From the NCBI RefSeq assembly GCF_020171785.1, contig NZ_JAIVAE010000009.1, positions 62,001 through 126,000 on the forward strand: DNA of 64,000 bases, read 5' to 3'. Shown here piece after piece: positions 52,758 through 61,084 of the stretch. Position numbers and translations under genes: made by a program. This DNA comes from Guptibacillus hwajinpoensis (GTDB taxonomy: Bacteria > Bacillota > Bacilli > Bacillales > Guptibacillaceae). Every line of letters begins with the position of its first letter. Position 1 is the first letter of the stretch. The notes beneath the pieces were generated by a model. That model searched no databases. It saw nothing but the letters and a program-made list of their open reading frames with translations, and was not told the origin of the DNA.

Positions 52758-53273
52758 ATTAGTAGAGATATGAACGTCAATGAGGGCATTCGTGCTCGGG
52801 AAGTACGTCTAGTTGGTGCAGACGGAAACCAAATTGGTGTGAAATCCAAAAATGAGGCATTAGATATGGCTCGTAATGCAAATCTTGATCTTGTGATGGT
52901 TGCTCCAAACGCGAAACCTCCTGTTTGTCGCATTATGGACTACGGAAAGTTCCGCTATGAGCAGCAGAAGAAAGAGAAAGAAGCGCGTAAGAAACAAAAG
53001 ATTATTACCGTTAAAGAAGTTCGCTTGAGCCCGAATATTGAAGAACACGACTTCAATACGAAACTTCGTAATGCACGCAAGTTTCTTGAAAAAGGTGACA
53101 AAGTGAAAGCATCGATCCGTTTCCGCGGACGTATGATTACACACTCTGATATCGGTAAAAAGGTGCTTGAGCACCTAGCAGAAGATTGCAAAGATATTGC
53201 AACTGTTGAGTCCAAACCAAAAATGGAAGGACGCAGCATGTTCCTAATCTTGGCACCTATCGCAGAAAAGTAA
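52758..53273 (+). CDS. infC: Translation initiation factor IF-3 (ATT start)
   Basis: IF-3 of 171 residues, prevents premature 70S formation and discriminates start codons. N-terminal domain [19 protein letters not shown], linker rich in [11 protein letters not shown], and C-terminal domain [15 protein letters not shown]. The best start is the ATT codon at 52758: GGAGGTG lies 7 bases upstream, and B. subtilis infC also uses ATT with a similar MIx-type N-terminus. ATG 52770 would put the ribosome site 19 bases away. Rare ATT starts let IF-3 limit its own synthesis. First gene of infC-rpmI-rplT. Confidence 0.95.
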   Translation: MSRDMNVNEGIRAREVRLVGADGNQIGVKSKNEALDMARNANLDLVMVAPNAKPPVCRIMDYGKFRYEQQKKEKEARKKQKIITVKEVRLSPNIEEHDFNTKLRNARKFLEKGDKVKASIRFRGRMITHSDIGKKVLEHLAEDCKDIATVESKPKMEGRSMFLILAPIAEK

Positions 53274-53295
53274 TTCTTGAAGGAGGAACTCACTC

Positions 53296-53496
53296 ATGCC
53301 AAAAATGAAATCTCACCGTGGAGCTTCAAAACGGTTTAAGAAAACTGGATCAGGTAAACTTAAGCGCAGCCGTGCTTACACTAGCCATATGTTCGGTAAC
53401 AAGTCTCAAAAGCAGAAGCGTAAGCTTCGTAAAGCTTCTCTTGTTTCCGCAGGTGACTTCAAGCGCATTAAGACTTTAATCTACAACAAGAAGTAA
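53296..53496 (+). CDS. rpmI: 50S ribosomal protein L35
   Basis: A 66-residue, very basic protein with the L35 signature [24 protein letters not shown] and [18 protein letters not shown]. It lies 22 bases after infC with AAGGAGG before its ATG, inside the infC-rpmI-rplT operon controlled by the L20 leader. Confidence 0.98.
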   Translation: MPKMKSHRGASKRFKKTGSGKLKRSRAYTSHMFGNKSQKQKRKLRKASLVSAGDFKRIKTLIYNKK

Positions 53497-53541
53497 TCGG
53501 TTTTCATATTATTTAGACACAGAAATTAGGAGGGGTTTAGT

Positions 53542-53898
53542 ATGCCAAGAGTAAAAGGTGGCTACGTAACACGTCGCAGACGTAAAAGAACGTTAAAACT
53601 CGCAAAAGGATATTACGGATCGAAATCTTTGCTTTTCAAAGTTGCTAATCAGCAAGTTATGAAATCAAACATGTACGCTTACCGTGACCGTCGTCAGAAA
53701 AAACGCGACTTCCGTAAGCTTTGGATCACTCGTATCAACGCGGCAGCTCGTTTGAACGGACTTTCTTACAGCCGTTTGATGTTTGGTCTTAAAACAGCTG
53801 GTATCGACATCAACCGTAAAATGCTTGCTGAGCTAGCAGTTAACGACGAAAAAGCGTTCGCTGAACTAGCATCAAAAGCAAAAGAAAACTTGAAATAA
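53542..53898 (+). CDS. rplT: 50S ribosomal protein L20
   Basis: A 118-residue basic protein beginning [29 protein letters not shown], read in pieces, with [21 protein letters not shown] in the globular part. L20 nucleates early 50S assembly and represses its own operon through the leader at 52541-52676. AGGAGGGG precedes the ATG and a terminator follows. Confidence 0.98.
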   Translation: MPRVKGGYVTRRRRKRTLKLAKGYYGSKSLLFKVANQQVMKSNMYAYRDRRQKKRDFRKLWITRINAAARLNGLSYSRLMFGLKTAGIDINRKMLAELAVNDEKAFAELASKAKENLK

Positions 53899-53905
53899 GT
53901 TCTCA

Positions 53906-53939
53906 AAAACCATTCTCACACCTTGAGGATGGTTTTTTT
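53906..53939 (+). terminator. Intrinsic terminator of rplT
   Basis: A 13-bp stem (53906-53918 with 53924-53936, one G-U pair) followed by a T run. Confidence 0.92.
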
Positions 53940-53971
53940 GTAGAAAGCTTTAAGTAAGGAGAAGATTAGAA

Positions 53972-54250
53972 GTGAACGGTCTTATTCTATTTATTATTTA
54001 TTTGGTTCTTATTAATAGTGGAAGTTTTATTCTAATGGGAGTAGACAAACGAAGAGCAAAAAAGAGAGCGCGAAGGATTTCAGAGAAGACGTTGTGGTTT
54101 TTTATTGTAATTGGAGGGAGTATCGGAGGCTATTTTGGTATGAAACGATTTAGACATAAAACGAAGCATTCTCAATTTATTTACGGCATTCCTGCAGTTA
54201 TAATTGTACATATCCTTTTGATAAGCGCTTCTGTTTACTTGAATAAGTAA
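53972..54250 (+). CDS. ysdA: DUF1294 membrane protein YsdA
   Basis: A 92-residue membrane protein with three helices and the DUF1294 pattern FILMGVDKRRAKKRARRISEKTL between helix 1 and 2, then GGSIGGYFGMKRFRHKTKHSQFIYGIPAV read in pieces. The conserved basic loop and the HKTxH element define the family, whose role is unknown. YsdA follows rplT in B. subtilis as well. The start is GTG 53972 after AAGGAGAAG. A terminator shared with cydB follows. Confidence 0.9.
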   Translation: MNGLILFIIYLVLINSGSFILMGVDKRRAKKRARRISEKTLWFFIVIGGSIGGYFGMKRFRHKTKHSQFIYGIPAVIIVHILLISASVYLNK

Positions 54251-54257
54251 AATGATA

Positions 54258-54284
54258 AAACGCAGCATAATGCTGCGTTTTTTT
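54258..54284. terminator. Terminator between ysdA and converging cydB
   Basis: AAACGCAGCA (54258-54267) pairs perfectly with TGCTGCGTTT (54271-54280), with A and T runs on both sides. Confidence 0.93.
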
Positions 54285-54288
54285 GTGT

Positions 54289-55329
54289 TTAAGATTCATT
54301 TTGTTTAAGGTACCGTTTATCTTTTAAGAAGAGGCGCCAGAAATAAATAAAGCCTGGTGTTAAGATAAAGAAAGCGACTATATACGTGACAATTAGTGCG
54401 CGAAAGGTAGCAGGATCTGTAAAGCCTGTTTCGATCGTAACATTTGGATAAACGATATAAGGCAGATGCGCTGATCCATAAGCATAGCTCGCTAGTAAAT
54501 ACTGAATAACAATACTAATCATAGCAAGTCTAGGGATGCCGACTCCTGTTTTTCTTGGAATAAAGAGAGCGAGATACCCGATCGCAAAAGTGATCATTGA
54601 ACCAATCAACCATGGCACATAGTCCATAAGCCTTTCATAAAGCCATGGCGCTTCTGTTCGAATGGTGAGAACGAGCAAACCTGCCATCGCAAGTGAGATT
54701 GGGCCAACGAGTATGGCATCTCTTCTATACGTTTGATAAGCTTCTTGATCTGCTGAAACATTTGAATAATCAGAGAGTAAAAGTGATGAAAGAAAAAGTG
54801 TGCTTGAGATAGCAAAAGCCATAAACGCGTAGACACTTGGACTTGTAAACAATTCACTCAATAACAAACGTTCAACTCCGTTTGTTGTTTTGATAAACCC
54901 ACCGTGTGTAATCGGTAACACGCAAATCAGAAGGGCTGGAATTAGGAAACCTGTAATTCCTGAAATGAGTGTTAAGATTCGCTTATAATTCTCCGATGCT
55001 GAATGGGAAAAGACGAGAAAGGCACTGCGTAGCGCAAGTAATAAAATAATTAAACTGCCAGGAATAAGTAGCACTGTCCCTAAAGTAAATGTCGCTCCAG
55101 GAAAGAAACTAAAGAGCGCTACAACGATAGCTACAATGAAAACATTTGTTACTTCCCAGGAAGGAGAAAGGTAGCGGTTTGCTATGTTCGTTGCTTTCGT
55201 GTTATTTCGATTTAAATATATCATCGACCAAAACCCAGCACCGAAATCGATAGTCGCCATAACCGCATAAATGAAAACAAGTCCCCAAATTAATGTGATG
55301 GCGTAGAATGCTTCTGACATGTTGTTCAC
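54289..55329 (-). CDS. cydB: Cytochrome bd-type quinol oxidase subunit II
   Basis: A 346-residue membrane protein with eight to nine helices resembling CydB/YthB. The start MNNMSEAFYAITLIWGLVFIYAVMATIDFGAGFW, read in pieces, contains the DFGAG motif of the family, and RYLSPSWEVTNVFIV near 50 matches the quinol-oxidase II pattern. It supports the haem subunit CydA encoded 33 bases upstream on the same strand. The ythAB-type pair in B. subtilis is the second, less studied bd-like oxidase; this one fits that branch better than cydABCD since no cydCD genes are adjacent. Confidence 0.9.
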   Translation of the reverse strand: MNNMSEAFYAITLIWGLVFIYAVMATIDFGAGFWSMIYLNRNNTKATNIANRYLSPSWEVTNVFIVAIVVALFSFFPGATFTLGTVLLIPGSLIILLLALRSAFLVFSHSASENYKRILTLISGITGFLIPALLICVLPITHGGFIKTTNGVERLLLSELFTSPSVYAFMAFAISSTLFLSSLLLSDYSNVSADQEAYQTYRRDAILVGPISLAMAGLLVLTIRTEAPWLYERLMDYVPWLIGSMITFAIGYLALFIPRKTGVGIPRLAMISIVIQYLLASYAYGSAHLPYIVYPNVTIETGFTDPATFRALIVTYIVAFFILTPGFIYFWRLFLKDKRYLKQNES

Positions 55330-55362
55330 CTCTTATTTTTAATAGACGTACGATTCCTAGGA

Positions 55363-56685
55363 TTATTGATCAAGTTCTTCACTAATTGGATTACGGTTGA
55401 AATAATAACGCAGCACGAGCACTGTTGAAATCATGAGAATAATATAAACAATGAGAAATAGAACAAATAGCAGTCCGATGTTTCCAGAGGTTGTCACCGC
55501 TTCTTCTGTTTTCATCACGTGATAAATAACCCATGGCTGTCTTCCGGTACAAGCGAAGATCCATCCGAATTCAATAGCAGTGATAGCAAGAGGACCAGCG
55601 GCAATAAATGCCCACATCAGCCAGCGTGGGAATTCTTTTCGTTTCAGAATTTTGTACCAAGTAAACCCCACGATGGATAGGAGCATCAATAAAGATCCGA
55701 TCCCAACCATTGCATTAAATAAAGTATGAACAAACAAGGGAGGCCACTCATCTTCTGGCCATTCTTCAAGCCCTAACACTTCTGTATCAAAAGAATCGTC
55801 AGCTAGAAAGCTGAGCGCCCAGGGAACTTCGATGGCCCACTTCACTTCACGTTCCTCTTTATCCGTATAGCCGCCTATGGCAAGTGGGGCATGCGTTTGT
55901 GTTTCAAATAAGCCTTCTGCTGCTGCCAGCTTTTCAGGCTGGTATTGATACAATTGCTGAGCAGATTCATGCCCATTTAATGCGGTTAGAATTGAAAAAA
56001 TTCCTCCAATAACGAGTCCCATCATTAAAGCTTTGTGATGAAATTTATATTCACGTGTATTTCCTCGTTGACGAATCATTTTATATGCAGCAATAGAAGC
56101 AATGACAAAAGCACCTGTCATAAGGGCAGATACTGTGACATGTCCTGCTGTAACAATGAAGGAAGGATTAAAAAATGCTTCCCACGGATCCACATTAACA
56201 AATTTCCCATCTACGATTTCAAATCCAGCTGGTGTGCCTTCAAAAGCGTGGACATTCGTAATTAGTATCGCTGAAGCACTTGCGCCAAAGGCAACGAGTG
56301 TAACACTAACGATCCGCATAAGCGGAGAAAGTCGATCTGCAGCATAAACATAAATCGACATAAAAAGTGCTTCGAGGAAAAAGGCATAAATTTCAATTTG
56401 GAATGGTAGGGCAATGACTCGTCCTACAACCTCCATAAATCCTGGCCATAACAGAGAAAGCTGCACGCCTGCAATCGTTCCTGTTGGAATAGCGACTCCG
56501 AGTAATACGGCAAACCCTTTTGTCCACCTGTTCGCCATGAGTGCATAATCCTTATCTTTTGTTTTTTGATACATCAGTTCAGCTACAAGCACCATTAAGG
56601 GTAGCCCTACTCCGAGAGTAGCGTAAATAATATGTACGCCCATTGTCATGCCAAACAATGAACGAGCAATCACGAGTTCATCCAT
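55363..56685 (-). CDS. cydA: Cytochrome bd-type quinol oxidase subunit I
   Basis: Haem-binding subunit of a bd-type terminal oxidase, 440 residues with about nine helices. His18 (MTMGVHIIYATLG) is the high-spin haem ligand position and VTAGHVTVSALMTG near 180 carries the low-spin ligand His; GRQPWVIYHVMKTEEAVT near 385 is the conserved C-terminal block. The quinol loop is short, as in Bacillus and cyanide-insensitive oxidases (YthA-like). It oxidises menaquinol and reduces oxygen at low oxygen tension without proton pumping. The minus-strand ATG follows GGAGGGG. It leads the cydAB unit. Confidence 0.93.
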   Translation of the reverse strand: MDELVIARSLFGMTMGVHIIYATLGVGLPLMVLVAELMYQKTKDKDYALMANRWTKGFAVLLGVAIPTGTIAGVQLSLLWPGFMEVVGRVIALPFQIEIYAFFLEALFMSIYVYAADRLSPLMRIVSVTLVAFGASASAILITNVHAFEGTPAGFEIVDGKFVNVDPWEAFFNPSFIVTAGHVTVSALMTGAFVIASIAAYKMIRQRGNTREYKFHHKALMMGLVIGGIFSILTALNGHESAQQLYQYQPEKLAAAEGLFETQTHAPLAIGGYTDKEEREVKWAIEVPWALSFLADDSFDTEVLGLEEWPEDEWPPLFVHTLFNAMVGIGSLLMLLSIVGFTWYKILKRKEFPRWLMWAFIAAGPLAITAIEFGWIFACTGRQPWVIYHVMKTEEAVTTSGNIGLLFVLFLIVYIILMISTVLVLRYYFNRNPISEELDQ

Positions 56686-56825
56686 CTAATATCCCCTCCA
56701 ATTACCGTTCTCATCAAATCTCCCCTTATTGTCCACGTATTTCCAGAAAATATTCTCTTGGAGGTTCACTTTTTGACATAACAGCTCGTCTCTTGTCATA
56801 AAGGTAAAAGGAAGGGGGGAACATC

Positions 56826-57398
56826 ATGAATGAGCTCGTCCTGCCGCTTGTTGAGGTTGTATCGAACAGCGGAATTTACGCCCCGTTCTATTTCATTATT
56901 TTTCATTTTATTCGTCAGTTTGTTTTTGTCCCAGTTAGTGTGGTCTGTGTGGCAGGCGGTGTATTGTTTGGAGCTATATATGGAACGATTTATTCGGTGA
57001 TTGGCATTACCGTTGTAAGTTCGGTTTTTTATCTGGTCGTGAAACGAACACCGGGTTTGTTCAAGAAAATCATTCGAATGAAGGAAAGATGGACGCGAAA
57101 GCATATGCCTATGTCAGTTGGGCAGATTGCCATTCTAAGACTGGTACCCTTTGTTCATTTTCATTTTATTTCGCTTTGTTTAATTGAGGTGTCAAAAGAT
57201 TTTCCCGATTATCTTCGCTCGTCTCTAATATCAAACTTGCCTCTTGCACTGTTTTATTCCTTCTTTGGAACAGCGATCAGTGGTTTTGACCCAGTACTTA
57301 TTCTATTAATGCTGTTAGGCCTTGTTATTCTTTTCTTTTTACTTAAAAGAAAGGAATGGGTTATGAAATGGGAGGATTTTTTTCAACCAGCAAGGTAA
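56826..57398 (+). CDS. VTT (DedA/TVP38-like) membrane protein
   Basis: A 190-residue protein with five to six hydrophobic segments. The VTT-domain signature GVLFGAIYGTIYSVIGITVVSSVFYLVVKR, read in pieces around 45-80, and ILRLVPFVHFHFISL near 108 match SNARE-associated Golgi/TVP38 proteins, which scramble or transport lipids. It resembles B. subtilis YtxB in family but not in location. A promoter-like pair (TTGACA at 56773-56778, CATAAA 18 bases later) stands upstream, divergent from cydA. The ribosome site is GGAAGGGGG. Confidence 0.8.
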   Translation: MNELVLPLVEVVSNSGIYAPFYFIIFHFIRQFVFVPVSVVCVAGGVLFGAIYGTIYSVIGITVVSSVFYLVVKRTPGLFKKIIRMKERWTRKHMPMSVGQIAILRLVPFVHFHFISLCLIEVSKDFPDYLRSSLISNLPLALFYSFFGTAISGFDPVLILLMLLGLVILFFLLKRKEWVMKWEDFFQPAR

Positions 57399-57424
57399 AT
57401 CGATTTCGAAATAGGATGATAGAT

Positions 57425-57457
57425 AAAATCCCCCTCCAATTTTTGGAGGGGGATTTT
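57425..57457. terminator. Bidirectional terminator between the VTT gene and ysdB
   Basis: A perfect 15-bp stem (57425-57439 with 57443-57457), GC-rich in the middle with A and T runs at the ends. Confidence 0.93.
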
Positions 57458-57461
57458 GACA

Positions 57462-57857
57462 TTATGAGTCTTCACGGTGGCGAAGAAATTCTTTCACAGG
57501 GCTTTTCCATTCAATCTTAGCGCTTGGATACCGGATGTCCATTTCTTTCTCTAGAAAATAGAAATCTTCCTTCTCAAGTAAATAAAGTTCTGAAGCGTTT
57601 TTTACGCCTATCGAAAGCGTGATAATATCAAAAGAATTTTTGGTTGTTCCAAGGTATTTTTCACCTTCAAAGAGAGCTCCTTTGTAAGTGACAAGAAAAT
57701 TCTTTCGAACATTGGACGAGTCATCGAAAAAATAGTATTCTTTATGATCGTAGGCCTTTTCGAGCTTGCGTTTTGGATCCATAAAAAAGCGAATGACAGA
57801 ATAAGCAATCAAAACCATGGCTACGAGAATGACAAGACGAAATAGGATAAGTATCAT
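57462..57857 (-). CDS. ysdB: Sigma-W pathway protein YsdB
   Basis: A 131-residue protein with one N-terminal membrane helix (residues 2-24, LILFRLVILVAMVLIAYSVIRFF), then a basic linker (MDPKRKLEKAYDHKEYYFFDD) and a soluble domain with VTYKGALFEGEKYLGTT, the YsdB signature. In B. subtilis ysdB lies downstream of ysdA and belongs to the sigma-W envelope-stress regulon. Here a textbook sigma-W promoter lies about 38 bases upstream of its start on the minus strand. The function is unknown beyond that regulon. Confidence 0.92.
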   Translation of the reverse strand: MILILFRLVILVAMVLIAYSVIRFFMDPKRKLEKAYDHKEYYFFDDSSNVRKNFLVTYKGALFEGEKYLGTTKNSFDIITLSIGVKNASELYLLEKEDFYFLEKEMDIRYPSAKIEWKSPVKEFLRHREDS

Positions 57858-57894
57858 TAGTCAGCACCTCATTTTCACTATGCTTCTATTCTCT

Positions 57895-57922
57895 ATACGT
57901 ATATGATAAAGAAAGGTTTCAT
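57895..57922 (-). promoter_or_regulatory. Sigma-W promoter of ysdB
   Basis: On the minus strand TGAAAC (57922-57917) is followed after exactly 16 bases by CGTATA (57900-57895). This is the sigma-W consensus (TGAAAC-N16-CGTA) without mismatch, so ysdB is expected to respond to cell-envelope stress. Confidence 0.9.
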
Positions 57923-57953
57923 AAAATGAAAAGATTTTGAAGGGACGATTGCA

Positions 57954-58436
57954 ATGAATTTTGAGTTATTATTTACATTACAAAAACAATTAGATGATCG
58001 AATTGTACAAGAACACCGGCTAGATGACGTTGATTTGTTTGAAAATAAGCTTCTTGCTCTTAAAGTTGAATTAGGAGAACTTGCGAATGAAACGCGCTGC
58101 TTTAAATATTGGAGTAAAAAAGAACCTTCACCGAAAGAAACGATTTTAGAGGAGTATGTTGACGGGATTCATTTTATATTATCATTAGGACTAGAGTTAG
58201 GTATCACTGAGTTTGAAGGCCTGCCAGAAAAAACGGCCTCTTCAGAAGTACAGGCCTTTCATGATGTCTATCGCGCGATTGATCGACTTGCTAGTAAGAA
58301 AGAAGAACCTTACTACAATTTAATGGAGAGTTACCTAACTTTGGGACAAACACTTGGACTTGAGTATAAAGAAATAGGTGAGGCGTATTTGAAAAAAAAT
58401 AAAGTGAATCATAATCGCCAGGACCAGGGATATTAG
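57954..58436 (+). CDS. All-alpha dUTP diphosphatase (dUTPase_2 family)
   Basis: A 160-residue helical protein with the MazG-like metal motif of dimeric dUTPases: ALKVELGELANETRCFKYW (residues about 37-55) gives EXXEXXXE, and LEEYVDGIHFILS (about 66-78) gives EXXD. This class (PF08761-like) hydrolyses dUTP and dUDP and is unrelated to trimeric Dut. It differs from the B. subtilis phage YosS type. It is divergent from ysdB, with the sigma-W promoter of ysdB in the gap; its own promoter is not obvious. Confidence 0.9.
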   Translation: MNFELLFTLQKQLDDRIVQEHRLDDVDLFENKLLALKVELGELANETRCFKYWSKKEPSPKETILEEYVDGIHFILSLGLELGITEFEGLPEKTASSEVQAFHDVYRAIDRLASKKEEPYYNLMESYLTLGQTLGLEYKEIGEAYLKKNKVNHNRQDQGY

Positions 58437-58454
58437 GGTTAAGACTGCTCTGAA

Positions 58455-58483
58455 TTGTTAAATATTTCGGAAACCGTTATAAT
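58455..58483 (+). promoter_or_regulatory. Sigma-A promoter of ysdC
   Basis: TTGTTA (58455-58460), 17-base spacer, perfect TATAAT (58478-58483), 33 bases before ysdC. Confidence 0.75.
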
Positions 58484-58516
58484 GAACAGTGAATACATAT
58501 TAAGGGGGCAATACAT

Positions 58517-59602
58517 ATGGCAAAGCTAGACGAAACGTTACAGATGCTAAAAGAACTTACAGATGCGAATGGTGTTCCAGGTAACGAACGTGAACCTCGC
58601 GAAGTAATGAAGAAGCATATTGAATCTCTTTCTGATGAAATCATGTATGATAACCTCGGCAGTTTAATTGCTGTTAAAAAAGGTAATGCAGAAGGCCCTA
58701 AAATTATGGTTGCAGGACATCTTGATGAAATTGGCTTTATGGTTACCCGCATCGACGATAAAGGATTCCTTTATTTCCAAACTGTTGGCGGCTGGTGGGA
58801 ACAGGTGATGCTTGCTCAACGTGTAAACGTGATGACTCGTAATGGCAATATTATGGGCGTGATCGGTTCAAAACCACCACATATTCTTCCTGCTGAGCAG
58901 CGTAAGAAATCAGTTGATAAGAAAGATATGTTTATTGATATCGGTGCATCAAGCAGAGAAGAAGCAATGGAATGGGGCGTAAAGCCAGGAGATTCCGTTG
59001 TTCCGATTTGCGAATTCACTGTCATGAATAATGAAAAAATGCTTATGGCAAAAGCATGGGACAATCGTATTGGCTGTGCAATTGCGATTGAAGTACTTCG
59101 TAAGCTAAAAGGTGAAACCCATCCAAATACCGTATATGGTGTTGGCACAGTCCAAGAGGAAGTAGGTCTTCGTGGAGCGACAACCGCAACAAACATGATT
59201 AAACCAGATATCGGTTTTGCTGTTGATGTTGGTATTGCTGGCGATACTCCTGGAGTGAGCGATAAAGACGCTCAATCGAAAATGGGGAAAGGTCCTCAAA
59301 TTATTATGTACGATGCTTCAATGGTCGGTCATAAAGGGCTTCGTGATTTTGTTACAGATACTGCTGACGAGAACAACATCCCTTATCAGTTTGACTCCAT
59401 TGCAGGTGGGGGTACGGATTCAGGAAAAATTCACTTAACAGCAAACGGTGTACCCGCTCTTTCTATCACTATTGCGACACGCTACATTCATACACACGCA
59501 GCGATTCTTCACCGCGATGACTTTGAAAATGCGGTTAATTTAATTGTTGAAGTGATTAAAAAGCTTGATGCTGATAAAGTAAAAGAAATTATTTTCAATT
59601 AA
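58517..59602 (+). CDS. ysdC: M42 family metallopeptidase YsdC
   Basis: Co-catalytic metal aminopeptidase of the M42 (glutamyl/deblocking) family, 361 residues. Metal ligands and catalytic residues appear in [12 protein letters not shown] (His and Asp, about 67-72), KAWDNRIGC (bridging Asp, about 183), [11 protein letters not shown] (Glu pair, about 215), [10 protein letters not shown] (Asp, about 238) and [11 protein letters not shown] (His, about 325). It trims peptides in the cytosol, probably as a dodecameric tetrahedron. The ATG follows TTAAGGGGG. A terminator shared with sspI follows. Confidence 0.95.
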   Translation: MAKLDETLQMLKELTDANGVPGNEREPREVMKKHIESLSDEIMYDNLGSLIAVKKGNAEGPKIMVAGHLDEIGFMVTRIDDKGFLYFQTVGGWWEQVMLAQRVNVMTRNGNIMGVIGSKPPHILPAEQRKKSVDKKDMFIDIGASSREEAMEWGVKPGDSVVPICEFTVMNNEKMLMAKAWDNRIGCAIAIEVLRKLKGETHPNTVYGVGTVQEEVGLRGATTATNMIKPDIGFAVDVGIAGDTPGVSDKDAQSKMGKGPQIIMYDASMVGHKGLRDFVTDTADENNIPYQFDSIAGGGTDSGKIHLTANGVPALSITIATRYIHTHAAILHRDDFENAVNLIVEVIKKLDADKVKEIIFN

Positions 59603-59605
59603 ACA

Positions 59606-59637
59606 CAAAATCCGGTGGCTTTGGCCACCGGATTTTG
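59606..59637. terminator. Terminator between ysdC and converging sspI
   Basis: CAAAATCCGGTGGC (59606-59619) pairs with GCCACCGGATTTTG (59624-59637), GC-rich with A and T ends, usable in both directions. Confidence 0.92.
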
Positions 59638-59641
59638 CTCG

Positions 59642-59848
59642 TTAATTTACACCCTGAGCCATGTAAGAGAGCATCTGCTCTCGTTCATTTTCAGGTGCTT
59701 CTTTCCATAGTATTTCAAAAAGAACACCTAGTCCAGGGAGCATTTTCTCTTCGCCACTTTGGATGGCATCGAGGATCGTCGCTTCAATCTGTTCCTCGTT
59801 GTTGCCATTAATATTGGCGAGAATTGCTTTTCGTAAGTTAAGGTCCAT
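59642..59848 (-). CDS. sspI: Small acid-soluble spore protein I
   Basis: A 68-residue spore protein beginning [17 protein letters not shown] with [23 protein letters not shown], which matches B. subtilis SspI (ysfA), a minor SASP found in the spore core. The start at 59848 follows GGTGAGGTGG; the longer frame to 59887 adds 13 unrelated residues. A sigma-G-type promoter lies upstream, consistent with forespore expression. It proves the organism is a spore former. In B. subtilis sspI lies in the same place, after ysdC. Confidence 0.95.
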   Translation of the reverse strand: MDLNLRKAILANINGNNEEQIEATILDAIQSGEEKMLPGLGVLFEILWKEAPENEREQMLSYMAQGVN

Positions 59849-59894
59849 GCTTTCCACCTCACCTTTCTCATTCGCTTGTTGGATCAAGCATCAT

Positions 59895-59924
59895 TAGTAT
59901 GAGCGAATGCAATAAATTTCATGA
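59895..59924 (-). promoter_or_regulatory. Sigma-G promoter of sspI
   Basis: On the minus strand TCATG (59924-59920) is followed after 18 bases by CATACTA (59901-59895), a full match to the sigma-G -10 pattern CATWHTA. sspI is forespore expressed in B. subtilis. Confidence 0.75.
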
Positions 59925-59930
59925 GTACTA

Positions 59931-59960
59931 TTGGAATCTTCCCATTTAACCCTTTATAAT
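59931..59960 (+). promoter_or_regulatory. Sigma-A promoter of rlmP
   Basis: TTGGAA (59931-59936), 18-base spacer, perfect TATAAT (59955-59960). It stands back to back with the sspI promoter. Confidence 0.78.
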
Positions 59961-59989
59961 AGAAACATTGAAAACTGAAGGAGAGCATA

Positions 59990-60739
59990 ATGATTATTGA
60001 ATCCGCAAAAAATCAAAAAGTAAAAGATTGGAAAAAACTCCAAACGCGTAAGGGGAGAGAGAAAGCTCAAAGCTATCTCATTGAAGGACCGCATATCGTT
60101 GAAGAGGCGGCGAAGTTTGATGCGCCAATTATTGAAGTGATTGTAACGGAAGGCAATGATGTATCCATCTATCCGTTTAAAGAACGTCCTGTTGTGTATA
60201 CTGTAACTGAGAAAGTGATGCAAGAATTAACGGATACCGAAACGCCTCAAGGAATCATGGCGGTATGTGAAATGGTGGAACCTCATTTCCCAAGTGCAGG
60301 GAGATTCTTACTCCTTGATGCTATACAAGATCCAGGTAATTTAGGAACAATGATCCGTACAGCGGATAGTGCTGGCTACGACGGCATTCTTCTTGGACAT
60401 GGAACAGTGGATGCTTATAATAGTAAAGTGCTCCGTTCTACTCAGGGGTCTATCTATCACCTCCCTGTAAAAAAAGCAGATCTTGTAGAAGAAGTGCAAA
60501 AGTTCAAAGAGCTTAACATGCCGATCTACGCCACAGAAGTGAGTGGAGGAACTCCTTATGATGATTTAAAAGGACGTTCTCAGTTTGCGGTTATTCTAGG
60601 GAATGAAGCAAATGGCGTATCGGAAGAGCTTCAAAATCTTGCTGATGAGAACGTGTATATCCCGATTTATGGAAAAGCGGAGTCGCTTAATGTTGCTGTT
60701 GCTGCTGGAATTCTGATGTATGGGCTACTTCCTTCATAA
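59990..60739 (+). CDS. rlmP: TrmH/SpoU family 23S rRNA 2'-O-methyltransferase RlmP (YsgA)
   Basis: SPOUT methyltransferase of 249 residues. Small N-terminal substrate-binding domain (residues 1-90; IEGPHIVEEAAKF), then the knotted domain with motif 1 DAIQDPGNLGTMIRTADSAGYDGI (about 108), motif 2 AVILGNEANGVSEE (about 203) and motif 3 IPIYGKAESLNVAVAAGILMYG (about 222). By synteny it is B. subtilis YsgA, reported to make 2'-O-methylguanosine in the A-loop of 23S rRNA. It lies upstream of the pheS T-box. Confidence 0.92.
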   Translation: MIIESAKNQKVKDWKKLQTRKGREKAQSYLIEGPHIVEEAAKFDAPIIEVIVTEGNDVSIYPFKERPVVYTVTEKVMQELTDTETPQGIMAVCEMVEPHFPSAGRFLLLDAIQDPGNLGTMIRTADSAGYDGILLGHGTVDAYNSKVLRSTQGSIYHLPVKKADLVEEVQKFKELNMPIYATEVSGGTPYDDLKGRSQFAVILGNEANGVSEELQNLADENVYIPIYGKAESLNVAVAAGILMYGLLPS

Positions 60740-60745
60740 TTGCAC

Positions 60746-60774
60746 TTGCAGATATAGCATTTTTTTTCTATAAT
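60746..60774 (+). promoter_or_regulatory. Sigma-A promoter of pheST
   Basis: TTGCAG (60746-60751), 17-base spacer, perfect TATAAT (60769-60774). The leader holds a T-box. Confidence 0.85.
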
Positions 60775-60789
60775 TAAAAGCAACTTATA

Positions 60790-61040
60790 TATGATAAAAA
60801 CAATGATAGAGAGTAGTAAGCTGCCACTGCCTATTTAGGGAGGAAATGCCGTGACTGGAAGCATTTCTATAGGGACGTTGCCGAATTCACTCTGGAGTTG
60901 CCGCTTTGTTCGTTCGAAAGCGGATCGGTTTACAAGCCGTTATTCTTTGCTTAAGGCTGATAGTTGAAACCTATCGGTGAATTAGGGTGGTACCGCGAAA
61001 TCAAATCTTCGCCCCTTTCTGGGGAGCGAGGATTTTTTTA
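60790..61040 (+). ncRNA. T-box leader of pheST (tRNA-Phe responsive)
   Basis: A T-box element: AGAGAGTAG-like start near 60808, the specifier GAA-TTC-A with the Phe codon TTC at 60886-60888, the T-box sequence AGGGTGGTACCGCG at 60984-60997, and a terminator (61002-61015 pairing with 61021-61036 with a small bulge, then T). Uncharged tRNA-Phe should favour the antiterminator and switch on pheST. It accounts for the gap from rlmP to pheS. Confidence 0.95.
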
Positions 61041-61084
61041 TTGTCAAAAGAGAGTAACACGAAAATGAAGTGGAGGTTGAAACG

